The notes beneath the pieces are model-generated. The model ran no database searches and had not been told where the DNA came from. It saw only the letters and a list, made by a program, of their open reading frames with translations. Positions 8,123-16,191 of a stretch of DNA of 32,091 nt are shown here, one piece after another (the first letter of the stretch is position 1; each line of letters begins with the position of its first letter). The position numbers were made by a program, and so were the translations under genes. The stretch is from positions 1 through 32,091 of the forward strand of contig CAZHUO010000017.1 in assembly GCA_964535715.1 (NCBI GenBank). The letters are read 5' to 3'. The stretch comes from CAZCCC01 sp964535715. GTDB lineage: Bacteria > Patescibacteriota > Patescibacteriia > Buchananbacterales > UBA6539.

Positions 8123-10846
8123 ATGAGTGAAATGGGAGAAAGGAGACTCATTTATTTGTCACAAGAATTAGGAGGTCAAAAGATAGTTGAATTAAGTGAT
8201 AATTTTGTAGCGGTTATTAAATATAATAATGGCAAATGTGAAATTGAAGCAATTTTTGAATTAGGTCAAAATGAAAAAGGCCAAAAGTCTTCAGAAAGAA
8301 TTAAAATAGAAGAAGCAAAATCACGTTCTGAAACATTAAGAGACAAAATTAATCAGCTGGAGCAGAAGTTAATTGATGGCTATCAAGTTGAATTGAATTC
8401 GGAAAAAACCGAAGAAAAAGAATTGCAAAAGATTAAGGCGAAAATGATTGAAGCATTAGAGAAAAATGAAATTATTACATATGGCCTAAAAGGTGAAATT
8501 ATTTGTGATTTGGAAAAAATTAAAAATCTACAAGGAGAAATCTTTAAGGGTGCCAGAGATTTTGATGTGCATGGTAATAGAATAAAGGTGTCGTGGCAAA
8601 GGATGATAATGGAAATTTTTGCCGGTAAAAAAGTAATATCGCAGAAAGATTATGAGAAAAGATTAAGCGGCGATGAAAGCGTTAAAGAAAAACCCTTATT
8701 TTATTTGCCCAAAAATAAAGATGAGGCTTTTGATATAAATAAAATAAGGCAAGCTGATTTTTATCTGACCATATCTGATTTTAATTCTGCCGAATCGGAT
8801 AAAATTGACCCAGCTTTTCAGAAATTGGCTGGGATAGGGGCGTTGGAAGCTGAAGTTGCAGTCAGAATTTATCATCCGGCATTTGGGGCGGGATTTCGAA
8901 ATCCAGAAGGGAAATTAATGGTTAAAAAAGATATTAATAACGAAGGTGGATTTGTTAAATTAAATACTGATTGGTTGTCTGGCAGTAGAAGAAAGAAATA
9001 TAATAGCGGTACTAAAAAGAGTAATGTCTTTCATTCTCCAAGGATAGGATTAGCCACAAAAAGATTTAAGAATTTAAGAGAATCAGGCTTATTAACACCG
9101 GATGATTTTGGCCAACAAGAAAACAGCCCGACAAGCGAAATATTTAGAATAGCAAAAAAGATTGGTATAAAGGGCGGAACTAATGTTGGAACCTTTTATC
9201 AAGATGAATCAGGTGAAAAAAAATATGCTTTTGCCCGATATACCTTAGGTACTGAATTTGAAGATAAAGAATTGGTCAAATTGGCGGAAAATTTATTTGG
9301 CATTGTTGATGAGGTGCAGGGTATTAAGCGAGTCACCCATATTTTTGAGCCGGCTGACATAACGTTAATTAAACAAAAGCAAAAGGAATATGAAGATAAA
9401 TATGGAAAAAAACCAAAGCCTGCCAGTGTACATTTTGGAAAACGCGACAAGAATTCGCCAAAGCCGGTTGAATTCAAACTGGCAAAAATCAGTCAGCAAA
9501 GGGAAGATGAATCAGCTGAAGATTATGCTGAAAGAGTGGCAGCTTTTAATGCGGTTAAAGAATATAATAAGCTTCAGCAGGTGTCTAAAGATTTGTCAGA
9601 AATTGCTCGAATCGGCATTCATAATTTGTCTTTGCGCGAGCAAAATGCTTTAACGTCTTATGCTTTTGAAAATAATGAAAATTATCAAAAAGTTTTAGAT
9701 TTTGCCAAAAAATACGGCCAGGCCGGTTTAAAAACTTTTTTGGCCTGTGAATATGATATGTCGGCCGGAAATAAGATTTTGAAGATTGGGGAGAAATTAA
9801 GCCAGCCGGTGGCAAAAAAGATTCTGGCCAAATATCAAGAAATTACCAAAATGTCCTCTTTACTAGTTGAACAGTTGCAGGGAATTTTTAGCCAGGATTT
9901 GTCTTGGAACGAAGATACTCTCAAAAACATCAAAGAAAGCTTATTGAAAAAAGGAAAAGATCTTTTAGATTATTTTGCCGGCCTTAGTGAAAAGGAAAGT
10001 AAAAACAAAGAATTGGAAATTATACAGCAATTAGAAAATACTAAAAATGAAATTATTCTTTTAGCTTCGGTATTCAAGTCTGTGGCTAAAGAAAAGCAGA
10101 TTAAGCCCGAAGAATTAGCCGGCTTATCGCTTGAAATTAAAACCGCTGATCAGCTTAATAATGAAACGCGCAAGCAGATGATGCAAATTTTTAAAGCCAA
10201 CCGCCCAAATTATCCGGCCAAATTATTAAAAGCATCAGCCAATAAGTTTGAAGAAGCATTAAGCTCTCCCAAGGCAACATTCCATGTCATTTCCCATGGC
10301 AAAGATATTGTCGCATTTATTCGCTTTGAAGAATTGCCAAACGGCCATCATTATGCCGGCTCATTAAATGTTCGTAACGAAGCCAAAGATTTGGCCGTTG
10401 GCGGAGCATTGTTGTCACAAACTTTAGATACAGAAGCAACAAAATATGTTATTGAGGCAGACGCATACGCTTTGATTCCAATGCTAAAAAATTATGTTGA
10501 AAAATTTGGTTTTTTAATTGTCGGTTTTGATCCGAACTATCATGGTTCCGGTGAGCCGTTTTACAAATTAATCAGGAATGATGAGCAACGCAATAAATTA
10601 GTCGGACCAAAATTAAAGAAAGAAAAAATTGCCGAATTGGAAAATCGACAACAAGAGTCTGAAGATAATTTTACAATTTTACGATTAAAGCCAAATATGT
10701 CTGCCCAAGAACACGAGTCACTATTGAAACAATATTTTGATCAAGGATATTTAATCAGTCGGTATTTGCAGCAGCCAGACGGCCAAGTTTTGGTTTATTT
10801 GGAACAAGCACCAGCCAAAACCGAAAAGGTTGCTTTAGCTGCCTAG
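8123..10846 (+). CDS. Large hypothetical protein with GNAT-like C-terminal domain
   Basis: 907 aa. The start ATG follows GGAAGG at good spacing. The N-terminus (residues 1-50) looks like a small beta-rich domain. Residues about 60-120 are a charged predicted coiled coil. The middle is Lys/Glu-rich and soluble with no motif I recognise. About residues 685-830 read as an acetyltransferase-type (GNAT) domain: a strand ending HGKDIVAFIRFEELPNG, then a motif-A-like NEAKDLAVGGALLSQTLDTE, and a terminal FGFLIVGF strand. There is no signal peptide or transmembrane segment. It is convergent with the TrmB-type gene (1 nt apart). The GNAT call is moderate; the substrate and the role of the N-terminal 680 residues are unknown. 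Confidence 0.6.
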   Translation: MSEMGERRLIYLSQELGGQKIVELSDNFVAVIKYNNGKCEIEAIFELGQNEKGQKSSERIKIEEAKSRSETLRDKINQLEQKLIDGYQVELNSEKTEEKELQKIKAKMIEALEKNEIITYGLKGEIICDLEKIKNLQGEIFKGARDFDVHGNRIKVSWQRMIMEIFAGKKVISQKDYEKRLSGDESVKEKPLFYLPKNKDEAFDINKIRQADFYLTISDFNSAESDKIDPAFQKLAGIGALEAEVAVRIYHPAFGAGFRNPEGKLMVKKDINNEGGFVKLNTDWLSGSRRKKYNSGTKKSNVFHSPRIGLATKRFKNLRESGLLTPDDFGQQENSPTSEIFRIAKKIGIKGGTNVGTFYQDESGEKKYAFARYTLGTEFEDKELVKLAENLFGIVDEVQGIKRVTHIFEPADITLIKQKQKEYEDKYGKKPKPASVHFGKRDKNSPKPVEFKLAKISQQREDESAEDYAERVAAFNAVKEYNKLQQVSKDLSEIARIGIHNLSLREQNALTSYAFENNENYQKVLDFAKKYGQAGLKTFLACEYDMSAGNKILKIGEKLSQPVAKKILAKYQEITKMSSLLVEQLQGIFSQDLSWNEDTLKNIKESLLKKGKDLLDYFAGLSEKESKNKELEIIQQLENTKNEIILLASVFKSVAKEKQIKPEELAGLSLEIKTADQLNNETRKQMMQIFKANRPNYPAKLLKASANKFEEALSSPKATFHVISHGKDIVAFIRFEELPNGHHYAGSLNVRNEAKDLAVGGALLSQTLDTEATKYVIEADAYALIPMLKNYVEKFGFLIVGFDPNYHGSGEPFYKLIRNDEQRNKLVGPKLKKEKIAELENRQQESEDNFTILRLKPNMSAQEHESLLKQYFDQGYLISRYLQQPDGQVLVYLEQAPAKTEKVALAA

Positions 10847-10847
10847 T

Positions 10848-11663
10848 TTAAGCGATATCTTTTGGAATCTGATACGTCGAAGTCGGCGTTTTTTTATTAT
10901 CATCAAAAAGCGGCCGGGTTTTTGCCCACATATATTCAAATAATGTTTTATGCATTTTTACGATATGCTCATCCTCAATCAAAACGCTTATCATTTTTTT
11001 TGGGTCAAGGGTAATATAACTAATCTTATTGTCATAAATTTGCATTACCGTAGAAAAAGGATACTCATTACTTTCAATTAAATGGATATCGGTTGTTTGG
11101 CGGTCAAATTCGTTTTTCCTTTTTTGGATATATTCAGAGTCAATGGTAATCATCCGCTTCTTTATTTTCAGTTTGTCCCGCTTTAATCGATATTCTTGAT
11201 TGATATTGCCGATATATTTATTAACCGCCTCGTTATCAACATAAGACAAAATTTCAGTTTTGGCGGTCAATGAATCATCAGATATTTTTTTTACGCCTTC
11301 AACACCTTCAAAAAATTGAATTCCGGGCTGGCCCGAAACCAAATTAAAATCAGATACAATTGAAGGCAGAATTCCGCTTAAAGCCAGCTGGGCGTCTTTG
11401 GCCTCCTGCTCCCGCTTTTCAGAAAGCTCCTTTAGTTTCAGGGGATGGGCGGGTATAAAGACGGTTGGCTTGCCAGCTTCTTCTTTTTTCTCAATTAAGC
11501 CAAAATCTAACAATTGATCAAGAATTTTATAGACCAACCCGCGCTTTAGCGTGGTTTTTTGGCTAATTTTACCGGCTTTTAAAGGGCCGTTTTTTATTAG
11601 TATTTCGTAAATTTCGGCTTGTTCCTTGTTTAGGCCGGCTTGTTGGAGGTGTTGTTCGTACAT
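10848..11663 (-). CDS. TrmB-family transcriptional regulator
   Basis: 271 aa. The N-terminal winged helix-turn-helix matches the TrmB/MarR-like pattern (NKEQAEIYEILIKNGPLKAG, then LKRGLVYKILDQLLDFGLIEK). A short helical linker (LKELSEKREQEAKDAQLALS) and a C-terminal sensor-like domain with alternating strands follow. TrmB proteins in archaea sense sugars; in small bacteria the ligand is generally unknown. It is transcribed from a perfect promoter (11774-11802) that diverges from the equally perfect promoter of the 8-kb structured region. That makes it a candidate regulator of that region and of itself, by position only. Confidence 0.8.
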   Translation of the reverse strand: MYEQHLQQAGLNKEQAEIYEILIKNGPLKAGKISQKTTLKRGLVYKILDQLLDFGLIEKKEEAGKPTVFIPAHPLKLKELSEKREQEAKDAQLALSGILPSIVSDFNLVSGQPGIQFFEGVEGVKKISDDSLTAKTEILSYVDNEAVNKYIGNINQEYRLKRDKLKIKKRMITIDSEYIQKRKNEFDRQTTDIHLIESNEYPFSTVMQIYDNKISYITLDPKKMISVLIEDEHIVKMHKTLFEYMWAKTRPLFDDNKKTPTSTYQIPKDIA

Positions 11664-11708
11664 ATTTGGCTGTAAATTACTTTGTTAAAATCTCAAATTC
11701 CAAATTTC

Positions 11709-11752
11709 AAATCACAAACTGCTTAAACTTATTTGTTTGGAATTTGTGATTT
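11709..11752. promoter_or_regulatory. Inverted repeat in the TrmB-gene leader
   Basis: AAATCACAAA (11709-11718) and its exact reverse complement TTTGTGATTT (11743-11752), about 15 bp downstream of the predicted minus-strand transcription start. It could be an operator or an mRNA hairpin. Confidence 0.45.
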
Positions 11753-11773
11753 ATTATTTGGTGATTTACTTTC

Positions 11774-11802
11774 ATTATACACCCAATATATATTTTTGTC
11801 AA
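11774..11802 (-). promoter_or_regulatory. Consensus promoter for the TrmB-type regulator
   Basis: On the minus strand TTGACA (11802-11797), exactly 17 nt, then TATAAT (11779-11774). Both hexamers match consensus perfectly. Confidence 0.85.
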
Positions 11803-11826
11803 GAAGCTATGACAATTATTATATAT

Positions 11827-11861
11827 AAATTAGCCAAAAATATGTATTTAAATTAGCCAAA
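11827..11861. promoter_or_regulatory. Direct repeats between divergent promoters (candidate operator)
   Basis: AAATTAGCCAAA occurs at 11827-11838 and 11850-11861 (23 bp start to start, about two helical turns), between the two divergent perfect promoters. Possible binding sites for the adjacent TrmB-type protein; this is inferred from position only. Confidence 0.45.
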
Positions 11862-11895
11862 TAATTAAGTTAATGTAATCTATTGCCACATATTC

Positions 11896-11924
11896 TTGAC
11901 AATATTATTAAACTATGATATAAT
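11896..11924 (+). promoter_or_regulatory. Consensus promoter of the 8-kb structured/cassette region
   Basis: TTGACA (11896-11901), exactly 17 nt, TATAAT (11919-11924). Both hexamers are perfect, which predicts strong transcription starting near 11931. No coding start follows for about 1.26 kb. Confidence 0.88.
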
Positions 11925-12213
11925 GATTTGTTGAGCTGAAAAACCAAGAAAGTTTAAAAGCTTACAAAAGGTTCATTACAACATGTCCCCAACAAGTATA
12001 GAAGCTGTATCGAGGAGAAGACGGCAACTATCAAGAGGGGTAAATCAGAAAGGGTAATAAAAAGAAAGGTTAATCAAGGCTTGGAAAAAGGAGAGAAGTA
12101 AGCCTTGAAAAATCTTCTTTGCCCTGACTAGATTGTAATCAGTGTGATCCGGCCGCGACGGTGGTCGGAAACAGTGGTTAAAATCACTTGAACATTACAT
12201 TATATATAAGTAC

Positions 12214-12289
12214 TTTGGAGAGAGTATTTATTAGCTTATAGCTTTTAGCTTATAGCTTTTAGAAGATTTAACTCTCCAAAAAGGAGAGT
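12214..12289 (+). promoter_or_regulatory. Mutually exclusive hairpins (attenuator-like)
   Basis: TTTGGAGAG (12214-12222) can pair with CTCTCCAAA (12272-12280), 9 bp. The same downstream strand ACTCTCC (12271-12277) can instead pair with GGAGAGT (12283-12289) around AAAAA, followed by CTTTT. The loop of the long form carries the TTAGCTTATAGC-type repeat. Confidence 0.45.
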
Positions 12290-12556
12290 CTTTTAGTAAG
12301 CGGAAGGATTATGTAGAGGAGAGACGGCAGTTACTGATTTATACGCCTAAGCGTTAAATTGGTAGCAGCTGATAAAAAATAAATAAGACAGGCAATAACT
12401 CATAAAATTATAAATTAATTAGGCCAAGTAGTCTTATTAAAAAAAGTCCTCTGCATAATTCTCTCGCTAATAAGAGAGAATAGTATTCGAATAGCACACT
12501 ACGAATGTGCACATTCGAATGAGAAATTATAAATTGTTCATTTAAGTCTAAATTGA

Positions 12557-12616
12557 GGTCTGACTGACCGTATTGGATCCTGAACCAAGTTCAGGATGAC
12601 AATGCGGGCTGAGGAG
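12557..12616 (+). repeat. hp2 element, divergent copy Z
   Basis: CTGACTGACC...GGGCTGAGGAG with a 10-position stem (one mismatch). The tip is a separate palindrome, ATCCTGAACC...GTTCAGGAT. It matches the hp2 core (ACTGAC ... CTGAGGA), but its outer stem is poor and it has no hp1. It precedes the non-coding segment 12617-12979. Confidence 0.55.
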
Positions 12617-12979
12617 AGAATTAGTCTTCAGCATAGACTTCGAAGAAGTCATGCATATTGGCAACAAATCATCGCTTGCATGAGCGGTCGTCGCCTGAAT
12701 TATTTTGCTTGATTGCTCCGCCGATAAGTTGGCGGAATTAATCCCAAATAGTTCAACGCTTTGCCAAGCGTTAGTAGAAGCTGACGTTTTCAATCAGGGA
12801 ACTAACCACTTCTTGATTGAAAAAACAGTCTTTATTAGCCACCAGGTTATAGGAGCTTAGGGTGAGGAGCTAAGCAAAGAGGAACTTTGACAATTACTAC
12901 GAATACGAATTTTACGAATATACGAATATAGGATTAAGAAATTAATTATTATCATTAAATATTTTTTTATGATTGATTT

Positions 12980-13068
12980 GGAGAAGCCGGTGAAAATCGG
13001 CTTCTCCTTCCGACTGACTTCATCATTAGCTTGTAGCTTTTAGCTTTTAGATGGTGAGGCCTGAGGAA
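12980..13068 (+). repeat. hp1-hp2 structured element A
   Basis: hp1: GGAGAAGCC (12980-12988) with GGCTTCTCC (12999-13007). hp2: TTCC GACT GAC (13008-13018) closing with GCC TGA GGAA (ending 13068); the stem GACTTCATCATT/GATGGTGAGGCC has one A.C mismatch. The tip contains TTAGCTTGTAGCTTTTAGC. Relative to elements C and E, hp1 has a compensatory change (GGAGA.../...TCTCC in place of GGAGG/CCTCC). Confidence 0.75.
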
Positions 13069-13077
13069 GAATGTTTT

Positions 13078-13191
13078 CCTGCACTGACAATAGTGTTGGT
13101 GCGGGGAATTAGAAATTTGTTTCCCAATGACGGCCTCGAAACCCGAGGGAAACACGGCGCGTGGTGCGTCGCAACTCTATGAAAGGAGAAC
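13078..13191 (+). promoter_or_regulatory. Structured leader A (shared with leader E)
   Basis: Three stems: CCTGCACTGAC/GTTGGTGCGGG (13078-13105), GTTTCCC/GGGAAAC (13119-13153) and CGGC/GTCG. Then CTCT (13175-13178) faces the Shine-Dalgarno GGAG (13185-13188). All stems recur in leader E with compensatory changes. It may control access to the ribosome binding site of the 160-aa gene. Confidence 0.65.
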
Positions 13192-13194
13192 ACC

Positions 13195-13677
13195 ATGAAG
13201 GATTTTTTTATTTTTCTAATTGAAGTTGGGGCATTTTGGACTCACTCCTCTAATTTCGAGGAGGGCAAGGTTCTGAAGTTCAACCCCACCTCCCCTCCTG
13301 AATTCGTGAAACAGGCTCTCGAAGCTTGGTTTTTCTCGATGGGGTGGGGAGTTAGAGACTGTCTCGAGGTGGAATACGGGGGGTTTTGCCCCTCGGCGAA
13401 AAAAAGACACAACCCCCGCATTGGCGGGGCTGATCAATTCTGGGTGCCCTTGTGGCATTTCAGAAAAAGTTTCGAAAGGCTCTCCTCATGTGAGGATGAG
13501 TCATACTCTTACAAGGAGGTGACTGTCTGGACAGTCACCTCCTTATTGAATGGAAAAGTCCAGGTCTGGAAACAGACTTGGACCGAAGAAACCGATGAAC
13601 CCGGTGACGAACCGGAATGCTCCAAATCGGAGTATTCCGAGTACGTTATCGAGGATACGAAAAATATATTTATATAA
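13195..13677 (+). CDS. Hypothetical protein, cassette 1 (160 aa)
   Basis: Starts MKDFFIFLIEVGAFWTHSSN after AAAGGAG at good spacing. Aromatic-rich (many Trp and Phe) with an acidic C-terminus (EETDEPGDEPE...). There is no clear membrane segment beyond a weakly hydrophobic N-terminus, and no family recognised. It is the first gene of the cassette array: upstream lies element A plus the shared covarying leader, downstream a pseudoknot and element B. Its base composition is richer in GC than the host housekeeping genes. An in-frame ATG at 13348 inside the ORF is not preferred. Confidence 0.6.
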   Translation: MKDFFIFLIEVGAFWTHSSNFEEGKVLKFNPTSPPEFVKQALEAWFFSMGWGVRDCLEVEYGGFCPSAKKRHNPRIGGADQFWVPLWHFRKSFERLSSCEDESYSYKEVTVWTVTSLLNGKVQVWKQTWTEETDEPGDEPECSKSEYSEYVIEDTKNIFI

Positions 13678-13691
13678 TTTTTCGTATCCTA

Positions 13692-13815
13692 GAGGGTCGT
13701 GGCCCTCGAAAAACAAACCACGAAAACTGGTTAATTAGGAGGATCACAAGTGGTATTTGTGACTCCTCCTTCCAACTGACTTCGCGAATATTGTGCGTTC
13801 GTGGGGTCTGAGGAA
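13692..13815 (+). repeat. Pseudoknot-hp1-hp2 structured element B
   Basis: An H-type pseudoknot: GAGGG (13692-13696)/CCCTC (13703-13707), whose loop TCGTGG (13697-13702) is fully complementary to CCACGA (13718-13723). hp1: GGAGGATCACAA/TTGTGA-C-TCCTCC (13738-13769). hp2: TTCC AACT GAC...GTC TGA GGAA (13770-13815), whose stem GACTTCGCGAA/TTCGTGGGGTC pairs at all 11 positions with G.U allowed. Confidence 0.75.
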
Positions 13816-13840
13816 GATTCTCCTTTCTGATTGATTTCTT

Positions 13841-13896
13841 AAACTCTTCAATAGTAGCGCTTAAAAAATTAGGCGCTACGAATAGAAGAGTTTTTT
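13841..13896 (+). terminator. Terminator-like hairpin in leader of the 746-aa gene
   Basis: AAACTCTTC (13841-13849)/GAAGAGTTT (13885-13893) with an inner GTAGCGC/GCGCTAC stem, followed by a T run. It looks like an intrinsic terminator upstream of the next gene, so it may attenuate or end transcription here. A second hairpin GACGCC/GGCGTC (13911-13928) follows just before the ribosome binding site. Confidence 0.6.
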
Positions 13897-13947
13897 GCAA
13901 ACCAAAAAGCGACGCCATTGACGGCGTCAAAAAAAAGGAGAGAAACC

Positions 13948-16188
13948 ATGAGCAAGAACGCTCAACGTTATGATAGCCGTGACTGGGCAGCCGAGAAGGC
14001 AGCCCAAGAAGAAATTAAAAATTGGAGAGAGGACATACAATGTCCTTTGCCGACTGAAGGCGAATTGATTGCCCTCGCGCGTGAGAAGCGCGAGTATGAC
14101 GAAAAAATAAACAGCTTTTTCGCCCGAGTAATCGGCCGAAAAATGTTTGGATTTTCGCTGTCCGTCGCCATGGCGGTGGCCGAAGGGCACGTTCGCGTGT
14201 CCAGCAACGCCTACGAACCCTGCTGTGTGGGGTTCCGCGATGCGCGGCCTCTCGAGGAAATTTTCCTCGACGTGAGGGCGTTTCGCCGTCGTAAAGCGGC
14301 GTACGTCAGGGCCATGAGGCCATGGTACGCCCAAGAAAAAAATGTCCGGGGCAACACGTCTGCCTCGGCATTTGCCAAGCAGACGACGCGCCCCGACCTC
14401 GCGCCGACAGTATGGGCACTGTGGCAGGCTTGCGCCGACCGACCCAGCACCTGCGGGTCATGCTACAATCTACTCTCGCCAAATCAGGCAGAGCAGATTG
14501 TAATGGCGGCGCCGATGGGCCTGCGCCACGCCTGCGGCCTGATGTCGGCTGTAGTAAAAGCCGTCGGCGCCGACCGCGCCGCCTCGGTGCTGTCCCGACC
14601 GGGCAAGCCGGGTAGCTTACGCTATGCCCTCAAGGCGTGGCGACACTGTCCCGATCTGCCCTTGAGCGTGGCACGGCGTATCGGCGCCATGCCTAAGCCG
14701 TGGTTGCGGGTGGCAGCCGGTTTGGCATGGAAAAAATCCTGCGAGAGAATCGCCGGAAACGCCAACCTCCGCGCCAATTCCTATTGGGCGACGCAAGCGC
14801 CCGACGGCTTAAGTGCCAAGCGGAAGGAGGTCTTTTGGGCCGAGTTCCGTGTGGCGGTCGAGCGCGGCCGCACCGCCTGCTTAATTGAAGCCGGCGCCCT
14901 CAGATCGGCCGCGGCGATTACATATCGCTCCGCGGACTGGACCGAGGCAAAAGCGATCGCCTCGGCGGTCCTCGCATCGTTTCCAATGAACGAGGAAGTT
15001 GACCGCGAGGAGGATCGTCTGCGACGGCGGCAAGAGGCGACCCGATTGCTGCTGACCGGCGCTGTGCCCCTGGGCGCTTGGCGTGCCGCCCAAACCGCCA
15101 TGGGCGGGCTGGTCGCCGAGTGGGATCTGGTCGGATTAACGATCCGACTCGTGTCCTGCTTCGGCCGCCAGTATGGACGGTGGCTCAAGTTTCTTCGGGA
15201 ACGCGAGCTGGACGTTCATGATTGGTGCCAGTTCCTGCCCCTCGGCGGCGGGAAGGAACTGGGTGAGTACCTCCTGCGGTACTCGCGCGACTTTACCTAC
15301 AGCACCGCTTCGGCAGTCTGCCGGTGCTGGTCAGTCTCCACCGTCGAAGAGCGTCAGCTTGGGCCGGCCAAGCTGATCGCAGCTGTCGAGGCAGAGCTTC
15401 GCGAGCGCCAGAACGCTTGGATGAAAAGCGTGGCGCAAAAGCAGCTCCTGCGGGAAGCTATTCGCTGGAACTATGAAGTTTCCAGCGAAGCGACCTACCG
15501 CCGCCTCGAAGATCGTTGGGCGCAGGGTCTTCGGCACGCGCCCATCGTTGACCCCGTTCTTCGCTGGACGGCGTCCGGCTTGGTGGGTCGGTTTCTGCCT
15601 CGAAACGATCCGCGAGGGTTGTTCCTAGGGCATCATACCGGTTGCTGCCAACACCCGACTGGCGCCGGCGCCAGCTGTGCCTGGTATGGCCAGACCAGCG
15701 CCCGGTCCGGTTTTTTCGTTGTCGAAGATCCAGTCGGCGAGAAGATCTTGGCTCAGGCATGGGTGTGGGTTGGCGGCAACGGGGGCCTGGTGCTTGATTC
15801 GATCGAGGGGTTTTCCTCGTATCGATCAAGCGACGGCTCGCCCATTGCTGAGATTTTTTCGGCGATGGGTGCCGACATGGCGCGCATCTTTGGCGCGGTC
15901 GAGTGCGGACCAGCGCACAACCTCGCGTTAGGGTTGTCGGAAGTTCCGGCTGAATGGCGTCAAACGTCGTTCCCACCGGATTACTCCGGCTACTCCGACG
16001 CCCATGGCACGCGACTGTTGCTTGGCTGGGACCACGTGCCAACGGAGTGGAAAGCTCCCAAGGCATTTGCGTACTCGGTCGAGCCAGTGCGTGAAGCCGC
16101 CGCCCCGTTTGTCGTCCGCGGCGGTCTGGAGCCCGACCTCGCCGATTGCGAGCGGATTGCCCATCGGGTTTATCCCGAAGGCTGGTAG
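13948..16188 (+). CDS. Large GC-rich hypothetical protein with CCQ...WVW domain; C-terminal GNAT cut by in-frame TAG
   Basis: 746 aa from the ATG at 13948. This ATG is chosen over 13918 because AAGGAGAG sits 4-11 nt before it and 13918 lies inside a hairpin. The first 540 residues are helical, Arg/Ala/Trp-rich and unrecognised. A distinct domain follows: GHHTGCCQHPTGAGASCAWY (about 561-580), then GFFVVED, QAWVW (603-607) and DSIE (617-620). The arrangement recalls PcfJ-like plasmid/phage proteins, tentatively. The last residues (DLADCERIAHRVYPEGW) look like the first helix of a GNAT domain, broken by TAG at 16186-16188; the rest of the domain continues in the same frame in the next ORF. GC is very high compared with flanking genes, suggesting acquisition. 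Confidence 0.65.
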   Translation: MSKNAQRYDSRDWAAEKAAQEEIKNWREDIQCPLPTEGELIALAREKREYDEKINSFFARVIGRKMFGFSLSVAMAVAEGHVRVSSNAYEPCCVGFRDARPLEEIFLDVRAFRRRKAAYVRAMRPWYAQEKNVRGNTSASAFAKQTTRPDLAPTVWALWQACADRPSTCGSCYNLLSPNQAEQIVMAAPMGLRHACGLMSAVVKAVGADRAASVLSRPGKPGSLRYALKAWRHCPDLPLSVARRIGAMPKPWLRVAAGLAWKKSCERIAGNANLRANSYWATQAPDGLSAKRKEVFWAEFRVAVERGRTACLIEAGALRSAAAITYRSADWTEAKAIASAVLASFPMNEEVDREEDRLRRRQEATRLLLTGAVPLGAWRAAQTAMGGLVAEWDLVGLTIRLVSCFGRQYGRWLKFLRERELDVHDWCQFLPLGGGKELGEYLLRYSRDFTYSTASAVCRCWSVSTVEERQLGPAKLIAAVEAELRERQNAWMKSVAQKQLLREAIRWNYEVSSEATYRRLEDRWAQGLRHAPIVDPVLRWTASGLVGRFLPRNDPRGLFLGHHTGCCQHPTGAGASCAWYGQTSARSGFFVVEDPVGEKILAQAWVWVGGNGGLVLDSIEGFSSYRSSDGSPIAEIFSAMGADMARIFGAVECGPAHNLALGLSEVPAEWRQTSFPPDYSGYSDAHGTRLLLGWDHVPTEWKAPKAFAYSVEPVREAAAPFVVRGGLEPDLADCERIAHRVYPEGW

Positions 16189-16191
16189 TTC

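Larger units (their letters stand above)
11931..12979 (+). ncRNA. Candidate long structured non-coding RNA / leader
   Basis: About 1.05 kb downstream of a perfect promoter with no supportable ORF but many hairpins: CAAGGCTT/AAGCCTTG (12075-12107); a nested stem TGTAAT/ATTACA with GTGAT/ATCAC and CCGGCC/GGTCGG inside (12134-12199); a long-range 13-bp helix (12308-12320 with 12447-12459) enclosing 126 nt; TTCTCTC/GAGAGAA (12459-12480); ATTCGAAT/ATTCGAAT (12485-12520); TCCGCC/GGCGGA (12717-12736); AACGCTT/AAGCGTT (12755-12772); TTTTCAATCA/TGATTGAAAA (12787-12823); GCTTAG/CTAAGC (12855-12875). A motif GAGGAGA(A)GACGGCA occurs twice (12012 and 12316). I do not recognise a known RNA class. It may be the 5' part of the 8-kb transcript or a separate RNA. 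Confidence 0.6.

Noticed and set aside
12548..12793. 81-codon minus-strand frame in the non-coding leader
   Set aside because: It overlaps several hairpins and the divergent hp2 copy, has low-complexity composition and no ribosome binding site.
13769..13815. Conserved peptide LLPTDF...WGL readable in elements B and E
   Set aside because: In B a stop lies directly upstream in that frame, other copies hit stops in the tip, and pairing explains the conservation.
13927..16164. Several open frames on the minus strand opposite the GC-rich gene
   Set aside because: Long antisense frames are expected in GC-rich DNA; they are Arg/Pro/Ser-rich, lack ribosome binding sites and resemble no family.
13948..16188. 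Alternative genetic code with TAG as sense codon throughout
   Set aside because: Other genes in the window appear to end normally with TAG (for example the 907-aa gene and argS-neighbour glycosylation gene set), so a genome-wide reassignment is not supported; only local readthrough remains possible.
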